From: Notospermus geniculatus
Lineage: Eukaryota > Nemertea > Pilidiophora > Heteronemertea > Lineidae
DNA: 64,000 nucleotides
Assembly (NCBI GenBank): GCA_002633025.1
Contig: NMRB01000121.1
Span: 308,301-372,300, forward strand
Direction: 5' to 3'
In this document: in pieces, positions 56,126-64,000 of the stretch
How positions within the stretch are numbered: position 1 is the first letter of the stretch
Layout: each line of letters begins with the position of its first letter
Translations under genes and position numbers: made by a program
Notes under the pieces: model-generated
Seen by the model: the letters and a program-made list of their open reading frames with translations, nothing else
Database searches by the model: none
Told to the model about the DNA's origin: nothing

Positions 56126-56711
56126 CTATTTCCATCTTGTTCTGTTTACAATACATTATGTATACAATCAAAACTATATCTGAAAATACACAATCCAATT
56201 TTTGTTTCTGAATAAACAATCAAAACTATATATGAATACAATCAAAACTCTACCTGAATATGCAGAGGAGTGCAAAAACTACAGAAATGACAATTCCACA
56301 TTTTTGGGGAACTAGCTGTCTGGGCACTGCAACGTTCATGTCGACATGTAGAACAACTGCTACATGTACAAGTGTTGCAGCAATAGCTGACAGCTACTGT
56401 AGTACCCTTCATGATTGTAATCTGGTACCATCAACTCCAAAAATGTTGAATTGTGTCATTCAGGTTCTTTTGCATTTGAACTATTCATTTTTGACTTCAC
56501 AATGTGGTTGCTGGGTACTATATTATCAGCAACTATCGACTTTTTGTCTTGGCTCCTCAAAAGTCAAGGCTCTGGGAAATTACATGTTGGCCTCTCTCCT
56601 TGGTCATTTTGGTTCAGCACTGAACAACGATGACAATTTTCATAATCAAACAAATGGACTGTTTGTCACATGGAACAATACATGTAGGCCTAGGCCCCTA
56701 CCCCAGTAATA

Positions 56712-56888
56712 CAGTACCGGTAGAACTCGCATAGTCGACAGTGCCCAAGTCGTCAAAACGCCTAAGTCGACACCAACTTCTCAGTCCCAAGTAGCACAAT
56801 TCCAGTTAATTTCCTCTTCTAAGTCGTCCTATCTAAGTCGACATGAAAATCTCGGTCCCGAGAGTGTCGACTTATGCGAGTTCTACTG
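56712..56888. mobile_element. 177-bp pogo/Tigger-like MITE with TA target site
   Basis: Right end TGTCGACTTATGCGAGTTCT ACTG, left end CAGTA(CCGG)TAGAACTCGC ATAGTCGACA, flanked by TA (56710-56711, 56889-56890). Internal CTAAGTCGACA and GTCGTC repeats. TA duplication and CAGTAGAAC ends are typical of Tc1/mariner pogo relatives. Confidence 0.8.
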
Positions 56889-57039
56889 TAGTAAGCCCTA
56901 CATGCAGGCTTGTAACGAGGAAATGTGGGCCACTGTGTGGCAGCACTGGTTAACAGTCCCATTCCACACGTCGTATTAGACGTCACACACTTAGCCAAGC
57001 CTAAGCCAATGACAGCAGCCAACTCCCGAGTGAACATCA

Positions 57040-57706
57040 ATTTCAGGCACGACGTCCTTCCCGAGTAGGACTTTGATGATTTGGGCGCCACCTGGCGGCC
57101 ATATTGGATGTCCGATCGGGCCGGAACTTCACTTCACATGCTCATAAAGGCCATCTGCAGGGGGCCACATAGCACATTGGAGGGCTTTGGGTCAAGTCGT
57201 TCCTGAGTTACAGCACTTTGACAATTTTCGGGTTACGCCACCTGGTGGCCATATTGGATATCCGATCGGGCCGGAACTTGGTATCATTAAACGTACCCCT
57301 CCAATGCATGTTTATGCAAGATATGAAGTCGCTTGGTGAAATAATGACAAACTGAGGCAGGTTCGTTACTTTTGTCGAACTTTGACCTCTGTGACCTTGA
57401 AAAGTAGGTCAAATCAAAAACCCGTTATATATGTTATGTATCCTCATTAGATACACCTATGATAAAAATTTGGAGAAGATCCGGCCATTAGTTCAGGAGT
57501 TATTGCAGTTTTTGTTTTCCGCCACCTGGTGGCCAAACCAAGAATCGAATCGGACCGAAACTGGGTGTGGTAGGTTCTCTGACCTAGGGGTATAAATGTA
57601 CCAAGTTTCAGATCAATAGCCCCAGCGGTTACGAAACGTGCCCTGCTAACGGACAACGACGACGGACGCTGCACCATCGTAATAGCTCACCCCAGTGAAC
57701 TAATAA
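57040..57706. repeat. CTCF-motif-bearing dispersed repeat, copy D
   Basis: Three CTCF-like words, CGCCACCTGGCGGCCA (57086-57101), CGCCACCTGGTGGCCA (57236-57251 and 57520-57535), same orientation and almost the same spacing (150 and 284 bp) as copy A (145 and 292). Ends AGCTCACCCCAGTGAACTAA, a decayed version of the hairpin end. The 5' end appears truncated. Confidence 0.75.
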
Positions 57707-57759
57707 TACATGTAATACTAGTATGCATTCACTGCATGTATTTGGAAATATCTGCCATT

Positions 57760-60700
57760 TCATTCAACATGTTCAATCACAGCCTCTGCCTCAGTGTCTG
57801 ATTCATCTTCCTGAACTAGATCAGGTGTTTCACCCCACAGCAGTCTTTCGAGTATGTGTGACATGCGGTCACTCAATTCTTCTCCTTTTATTTGTTCATA
57901 TGGCGATCTCTTGATATTCTCAAACCCTATACATTCCCGTCCGGAAGTAAAACGGAATGGTTTAACCTCCTGAAGACACTTCCTTATTATATCCCTGTCC
58001 TTATCAGTACTGGCCTTTGTGTGACGGCCAGTAGCACCATGAACATTTATGGAGACGTCAAGGTTGTCTGTGATATTTGAAATTGTGTCGGCAGCTCTAC
58101 TTGACCGAGAAATGGCCTTTTCTGATTTGTTGGCAACAAGACCCCTAATTAAATCCTTCTGATTTCTAACTGAGTGTTCTTGTCTTAAGTCTGCCTCCAC
58201 ATTATTACCCATTCCTCCATGCACATTTACGAATGTCCCTTCCAAAACATGCAGTCTTTGGAGGGGAGACAGCTTGTGCTCAACTTTAAGAATGTAATCG
58301 ATACACTCTATGAGGTACTTGCTGTACTTGCTATGGGAGTAGAAAAATGGTAGACTCATCATACAGTTCGGAATGATCCGAGTGAGATCCCCCTCATGTG
58401 CAGTGTCATCTAGTTCCATTATGTGTAGTGCCCAGTGGCACAAATTCAAGGAATAATTGAACAGTCTGTCCTGTTCCAGAGGTTTCTGTTTGTCCATTCT
58501 CAGCACCAATCTGCCATCTGGAAGAACTTGTATCTCAGGCTGTTCCTGTGCAGCAGGAAGATCTGGTTTTGCTGAAAAGTCAGTCAACGAAAACTGTCCA
58601 TATCCAAAATAGTCCATGAAGCCCAAGATCATAGACTCCATTGTTTCGAATCGTTTTTCCTTTTTGGCCTTCTCGATGCCATCCGGAGGACCATGTTTGG
58701 CAGGTGGCATGTTTTCGTCAACGAATCCGAAGTACTCCAATGCTTGGGAACGGATCATTTCTTGACCAACCAGAACGAGCAGATTGTGATGGGCCTTCAT
58801 GGCTCCCTTTACCTTTCCGTTCACGTCACCTCGCATCAAGCGCGATTTGAAAAAGTACAGGGTCCCTGGTTGTCGAAGAGATGACTTGTCATAGAGCAAC
58901 TTGTAGGATTTCTGAAAGTAAAGTATTGTGGTCAAAGTAAATAAAATGACAGTGGATATTTAAGCATCCATCATCTTGGATAACTTCTACACATTTTACT
59001 ATTGTACAGTGTGTTGACCTTTTCTGTTCGCAGACATGTTAGAGGGGTGAATGGAGTGACCAAGAGCCAGTAGGCTGAGTGTAGTTATATTACTGCCATA
59101 AAATTTTTGCCACAATATCATGACAATTGTATTAGTGATTTATCAAAATTTTAACACACCTCTAGAAAATCTTGCTTCATGTGCCACATCTCAACAACAA
59201 TTGGGTCCAAGTCACAAAATCTCTTGACTGCATCTGGTGAAACACTGCGAAGTTGTTTCACTTCTTGAAACCTAACTCGAGTGAGCTGATCTCCACCAAC
59301 TGGCACTCTGAGACGGTGCAGCAGGTCTTCATTTCCTGAAAGACATGAAAAAATACTAGATTCAGTTCTGTTCTGCATGATATAAAAGTATGTCAAGGCT
59401 GAAAGTAAACTTTTGGAAGGGGGCCGACAAAGTGTCACATTTGTTTGGTGCCTGGCATTTCAGTTTTGGTGCCTGACAAGTTTAGCTTAAAATAACTGTT
59501 TAAACTAGACATTTTTTACATTTGGTGCCTCCCAAAGTGTCGGAGATCAACTCTTCGGGTACTTGACAAAAAGCAGTTTGGTCTCCGACCATGTCCTTCT
59601 CAGGCCCTTTATTTTCAGGCACATGGTACAAGATTCATTGCTTTCAATGGGATTAATGTTAATAATGAAAGAAACGTAATTCAACCATGAACAAACTTCT
59701 TTCTTAGTCTAATGGACTGCAACATGTTTGTAAACTAACCTCTGGCTTCTCTGTGGTAATGAATGAGAAGGTCTTCATAGGCGTCAAGTACATCCATGCA
59801 GTCTTCGTGCTTTGCCTCATTTTTGAAGAGAATTGGCAGGGGATACACTTTGGACTTTTGTGCCATCTTGGCACTGTATGGATGAGGAATATGATCTGGT
59901 ATGATGGATTTCATCCATGAAAATCCAGGTATGTCCGAGATGATCCTCGCAATGATTATCATGTAGCCATGCAAAAGCCTGTCCTTGTAATCCGAATGAG
60001 GAATAAGCATTGCTGGTTTCACTGCTGAAGGATTCAGTTGAACTTGATGGGCACTCAAGTCGACAGTAGCAACCCGGCTAAAAATCATGTTCGACACAAA
60101 ATAGTGTAAGTCCTTGTGACCACGTTCAGTAGTTTGTTGTCCAGTCTTAACTCGAATATCGAGGTTATCCCCTGTGATCTTTACAAGTGGGTTCACACGG
60201 AGTTCCTTGATGATGTTTCTGTCTGTTTCTTCGGCGGCTTCATCAAGAATCCTCAGCTTTGATTGGGTGCTTTGCATAAGCCCCATGTGGCTCATTCTTT
60301 TTATTCCCTGAAAAAGCAAAATATTCATAAGCCAAATAAATTTCCTGAGTTCACAGGTTCCATGGTCATCACAATCAATATCACTGAATATAAGCAGGGT
60401 AGGGATGAAGTAGACACCTTTTCCATGGATCAACATAGTAGATTTATTCGTGACTCTAGCTTTCGACACTAACTGTTTCTTCCTCAATCAAATAATTGCT
60501 CACTGTCACTTTGTCATAAATACAAGCCACCTTATCAAAGAAGCATGCCAGAGGAGACAAAAGGATTAGCTGAGCTGTTACTACCATCAGGATCATCCTA
60601 AAATGTAATTGCCCTGGGTTGAACAATGGAGGAACAACTCTGACAGCAAAAATAAAAACATGAACATACCATGCTGTCTACTTGTGCTTTAATGCCAACA

Positions 60701-62170
60701 ATTGACACTAATTTCTTCCACGCCGACATCTTTTGACTTCTCTGGCTCATTAATATACCATAGACGGAGGCTAATGGCGGAGCATGTCGTTCAACAGAAA
60801 GGTTTTTCCCACCTTTAATCACAGATACTAACACGTCCAGCAGAAAAGGGGCCCTGAAATGAAAAATGAAGAATTGTCTAAGTCCAGTTACATGTAGGCC
60901 TATGTCATGTATGTTCTTTCTATAGCAATGTCTTACATGATAAACTTAACCACCAAGAAGCAGAATATTAACATCTTTCCTTGTTTTGTTTCTTGTCTTT
61001 TTTTCTTGTCTTTAGCTGAAGCTTATGCAAAAACATTATTAGCATTACTCTGGGAACTTACTTTGTATGGATCTCCTCGATCATATCAAACAAAAAGTGT
61101 GTGGCATGTTCATCAAGTTCTGCTATTCCTTTCATCGAGTCCAGGACTGAGGTTTCTTCAACAACAGTTGTCTGCATATTGCTAATCTGAAGATCAATTT
61201 CCTGCAGCACCGCTCGTTTAGCAACATTGAAGAGATCCTCCTGTTCTGTGAAGACACTTATCAGAGAAGCAGCATCCGGTGTCGTGGACTTTCTCATGTA
61301 CACCGATAAACCATGGATCGCACGGTCCAAGTTGCCAGTTAAACTGTCAAGCTTGTACTTTGGATTATAAATGAGTCCAGAACTGCCCAGTATTTCTTTG
61401 ATTCTGGCTTTTCGTTCATTCACGGATCTCCTTTCTTCGACTGCAGGATCTCCTCCCCTTACATATGAATGCTCAGTGAGCAACGGAGGCTCATCTGGGG
61501 GTCCTTGGGGAACTGGAGGAGGCACATCATCACTGCTGGCACCAACTGGATCAGATTCAGAATGAGGTCCCAGCTGCAAGTCCAACTTGCGAGAAACAAC
61601 ACGACGGGAGTGTCTTGATTCATGAGGAATTGCAGGGGTGACTTCTGGCGGGCAAACAGGCCTAGCATATCCAGGAACTGGACCGACTGGTTTTAAAGGG
61701 GATGGCGACATGACAGCCTGGCGCTTGGTCCTTGCCAAATCAGTTCGGAAATATTGTTGCAAATTTTCAACTAAATCATTTCGAAATTCAGTCAGTTTTT
61801 GAATCTTTGCAAAACAACTCCTGCAAACTGTGGGCTCAATTCCAGGTTTAACGTTACTCTTACTGGCATCCTCTTCAGAACCAGGTGTAGGCCTAACAGT
61901 ACTTGCAACAGCTGCACTGCCACTGGCACTGGCATGACTGGTCCCTGCACTGACGACAGCACAACAAGACTGAGCCAAAGTTTGAAAAATTGCCTCATTT
62001 TCTTGGCCTAAAATAGTTTCTATTTGCTCTTTTAGACCTACTGACGTGCACTTTCGATTGTTCAAGCTGAAAACCGTGGTTTGTGTAGTTGAGAGGCATC
62101 CAAAACACTTGTAATTCAGCGTTTTCACTGGAGTTTCCAGTGCTGGCAGCCCAATCGTGGGCGCCGCCAT
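57760..62170 (-). CDS. DUF6589-type protein, probable transposase or domesticated derivative
   Basis: Five exons in phase: 61062-62170, 60670-60853, 59740-60307, 59160-59335, 57760-58911 (3189 nt, 1062 aa). The start is the ATG in CAACATGGCGGCGCC (YY1-like); the frame is open a further 60 codons upstream. N-terminus: two CxxC pairs (C22/C25, C116/C119), a ZAD-like zinc module. Residues about 370-1000 fit the DUF6589 pattern: KAPFLLDVLVSV, repeated short helices, KITGDNLDIRVK (D478), VGGDQLTRVRFQEVK (D636), a YKLLYDKSSLRQPGTLY block, FVNVHGGMGNNVEADLRQEH (E924). These acids are a candidate RNase H-like D-D-E set (inference). The family is dispersed in invertebrates and fungi and often mobile. 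No stop or frameshift, so it may be active or domesticated. Confidence 0.85.
59425..59615. repeat. dispersed TGCCTGACAA repeat in DUF6589 intron
   Basis: CGACAAAGTGTCACATTTG, TTGGTGCCTGACAAGTTT, CAAAGTGTCGGAGATCAAC and TCCTTCTCAGGCCC are related to the element in the SCYL2 intron at 10638-10900. Confidence 0.55.
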
Positions 62171-62538
62171 GTTGAATGTGACGTCATCACTCGCGGAGGA
62201 TATGGAAATAGTTCGGCCGTATGTTGGCAGAGTCAGTATAGCGTAACGTAGTGGAGCACTGACCTCTGCGAAGGAGTGTGGGCATTCAATTGGGCCGCAG
62301 TGACACCTATTGGTCAAAAACTCACTGAGAGCTCCTATTGATACGCCCAATTATCAAAGAGAAGTCGTTTGATTAGCAGAGGCGCAATATGAATTTTATT
62401 ATAATATAAATTCGTATGAAAATAGAAATGATCTTATTTACATAATTTGATCACATACATCGAGAATAAATATGTGTATAACATAATACCGTTTGAAAAT
62501 CCGAGTCCAGTACACCGGTACATTACTGGCTCACATTA
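62171..62538. promoter_or_regulatory. 5' flank of the DUF6589 gene
   Basis: GC-richer near the start codon with TGACGTCA (CRE) at about 62178-62185, then A/T-rich. The right terminus of a putative transposon could lie here; none identified. Confidence 0.4.
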
Positions 62539-62669
62539 GAGAGTTTTCGAAGAGCCCCCGAAACGCCAACGCGAACGTCTCTCCTTTTGTTCGGTGCTCA
62601 CTCTTCGTAGAATCAAACAATGGGTTTGGCATTCGAATTGGCGTTTCGGGGGTATTGCGAAAACTCCCT
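62539..62669. mobile_element. 131-bp MITE with GAGAGTTTTCG ends
   Basis: GAGAGTTTTCGAAGAGCCCC CGAAACGCCAA is mirrored by TTGGCGTTTCGGGGGTATTG CGAAAACTCCC. TTA-like flanks. Confidence 0.85.
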
Positions 62670-62828
62670 ATTATATTATATGGGATGCCTGAAAATCCTG
62701 GCTGTAGATTCAGAAAACGTTCGTTCCATTTACAGTTAAAACAATAGTAAATAAATTATGCTACGTATAAAGGGAAGAGATTTTTGCACTTGTATAACCG
62801 TGCCATCTGCAGTTACCCGGAAAATATA

Positions 62829-63053
62829 CATACTCTAGATTCGTTCTTCTAAGGTCACTTCAGATATTCATGCTGTAGCTTGCCTAGCCCACAATATAGT
62901 CCATACAAAGAATTTATTAATTCTATTCAACATAACTGACCAATGAGTGAGTCTTGCGTTATAGCTCTTTATTTTGCCATGCATATTCAATCGGGTAGGC
63001 GGTCATATGGGTGTTCAGTAAAGTAACCTTCGAAGAACGAATCTAGAGTATAT
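62829..63053. mobile_element. 225-bp inverted-repeat element
   Basis: TACTCTAGATTCGTTCTTCT AAGGTCACTT is mirrored by AAGTAACCTTCGAAGAACGA ATCTAGAGTA. Confidence 0.85.
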
Positions 63054-63157
63054 AACCCACAACGGCGTCGTCCACCACATCTGACTGACTGATGGCTGGT
63101 TTATGTAACGTCCATTTCTGTCATCGAAGGACCAATATGGTAGCATGATTTCTTATC

Positions 63158-63240
63158 TAAAGTCGGTGTATTCCATCTCGACCCCCATGGAAGGATCATT
63201 CCGTTGTCATGTGGGGTGTACATGGACTAGACCGACTTTA
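63158..63240. mobile_element. 83-bp palindromic element
   Basis: TAAAGTCGGT...CCATCTCGACCCCCATGG mirrored by GTGGGGTGTACATGG...ACCGACTTTA. Confidence 0.65.
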
Positions 63241-63273
63241 ATCACCCTCTGTCTATACCTGAGTCAGCAGCAG

Positions 63274-63543
63274 TAAAGTGCTTTTCAGAATGTCCAGTCA
63301 TTTTTGCACTCATTTTACCTTGCAGTGGAACCTAACCACAAACCACAAATGGGCCAGTTAAGTGTGCATGATTGCATGATTATCTGGAATCAGAGTATAT
63401 ACGGTACCTGAACAAGGTCCTTAGAAGTCGGTCAGCCGTTTATTGGCGTGCACACGTAACTGGTCAATTTGTGGCTTGTGGTTAGGTTCCATTGAAAGGT
63501 CAAATGAGTGCAAAAATGACTGGACATTCTGAAAAGCACTTTA
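63274..63543. mobile_element. 270-bp palindromic MITE
   Basis: TAAAGTGCTTTTCAGAATGT CCAGTCATTTTTGCACTCAT TT is mirrored by AAATGAGTGCAAAAATGACT GGACATTCTGAAAAGCACTT TA; inner arms GGAACCTAACCACAA / TTGTGGTTAGGTTCC also pair. Confidence 0.92.
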
Positions 63544-63845
63544 GACAGTTTAAGGAGTGATGGACATAAAACAAAAAACAATATTCAAAAACATCTCAAC
63601 ATGAAACTCCTACAGTAAAAGTATGTCAATTTGGAGAAAAGAGCCCTTTCAGTTTATAGTTTTCCAGGAAGCTCACTCGTCGTCAAGGTCATCCTCTGTG
63701 TTCACGTTGTCATGCGCGCTTATAAACTTCGCAAACTCCTGGACCGACTACAAAGATACCTTCGACCCAAACGGGTAATGATATTTTACTCAGCTGAGTT
63801 GGAATACAAGTATATTGTAAAAGTTGTCGGGACATTTACCATAAG

Positions 63846-63979
63846 TGAGTTTTCGCAACAGCCCGGTTGGTCTACAACATTATCAAGGATCCTTCCATTG
63901 TTAAAGTCCACTCGAACAATAGGTGAACCATCGCTAAAATTTGTCGGATGCCAAAAATGTGCTGTTGTGAAAACTCTCT
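63846..63979. mobile_element. 134-bp MITE with GAGTTTTCGCAACAGC ends
   Basis: TGAGTTTTCGCAACAGCCC mirrored by GTGCTGTTGTGAAAACTCTC. Shares the GAG(AG)TTTTCG end with the element at 62539-62669. Confidence 0.75.
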
Positions 63980-64000
63980 GGTGTCAGCTCGCTGACCTAC

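Larger units (their letters stand above)
55762..57039. other. convergent intergenic region
   Basis: Between the 3' ends of the helicase and the DUF6589 gene. Contains two pogo-like MITEs (below). The open frame at 56260-56709 has no family resemblance and is probably chance or 3' UTR. Confidence 0.5.

Noticed and set aside
56260-56709. 149-codon plus-strand open frame between the helicase and DUF6589 genes
   Set aside because: Composition is not protein-like, with no recognised domain; it lies in the convergent 3' region.
62171-62350. 60-codon N-terminal extension of the DUF6589 protein
   Set aside because: The ATG in CAACATGGCGGC at 62170 is a better start and directly precedes the zinc-finger-like module; the upstream part contains a CRE and looks like promoter.
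1-64000. CRISPR arrays, rRNA, tRNA genes
   Set aside because: Searched by eye; none seen. The repeats present are eukaryotic MITEs, minisatellites and dispersed modules.

Overview
The window is eukaryotic nuclear DNA: genes split by GT-AG introns, many short palindromic DNA transposons (MITEs), and frequent TACATGTA and AGGCCTAGGCCT words. The style, the SCYL2 orthologue and the repeat families suggest a highly heterozygous marine invertebrate, probably a deuterostome (echinoderm-, hemichordate- or lancelet-like). The taxon is an inference; no marker gene is present.

The scaffold looks like four contigs joined by single N bases at 4267, 30753 and 44008, plus one long N gap (233-768). Region 1 (1-4266) holds a partial minus-strand gene for a secreted PAN/apple + GON domain protein. 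Region 2 (4268-30752) holds a complete 17-exon minus-strand SCYL2 gene (pseudokinase with HEAT repeats, 962 codons), a truncated PAN-GON first exon, a 943-bp tandem duplication that copied the last GON exon, and a complete four-exon PAN-GON gene (306 aa). Its flank repeats region 1, with no difference seen by eye over about 2.4 kb. Region 3 (30754-44007) is a second SCYL2 copy, exons 1-16 only; the last exon falls in the N junction. Region 4 (44009-64000) holds a plus-strand RRM protein gene (645 aa), a field of palindromic MITEs, a plus-strand RecQ-like SF2 helicase (470 aa) and a convergent minus-strand DUF6589-type gene (1062 aa).

The two SCYL2 copies keep identical exon lengths and reading frames, differ by scattered substitutions, and differ by clean mobile-element insertions with target-site duplications. 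This is best read as two uncollapsed haplotypes placed end to end, not a true tandem duplication. The comparison gives empty and filled sites for several non-autonomous transposon families. The true order is probably PAN-GON, then SCYL2 (minus), then the RRM gene (plus), with SCYL2 and RRM head to head over a shared promoter carrying a CRE and YY1-like motifs.

Two things stand out. First, a recurrent repeat family (18.8-19.55, 23.2-23.84, 40.54-41.47 and 57.04-57.7 kb) carries two or three near-consensus CTCF-like motifs per copy, all in the same orientation; copies lie in both SCYL2 haplotypes near the promoter and between the convergent helicase and DUF6589 genes. Second, the helicase plus DUF6589 pair looks like the coding content of a large autonomous DNA transposon (Academ/AcademH-like) or a domesticated derivative, with intact helicase motifs and a candidate D-D-E set.
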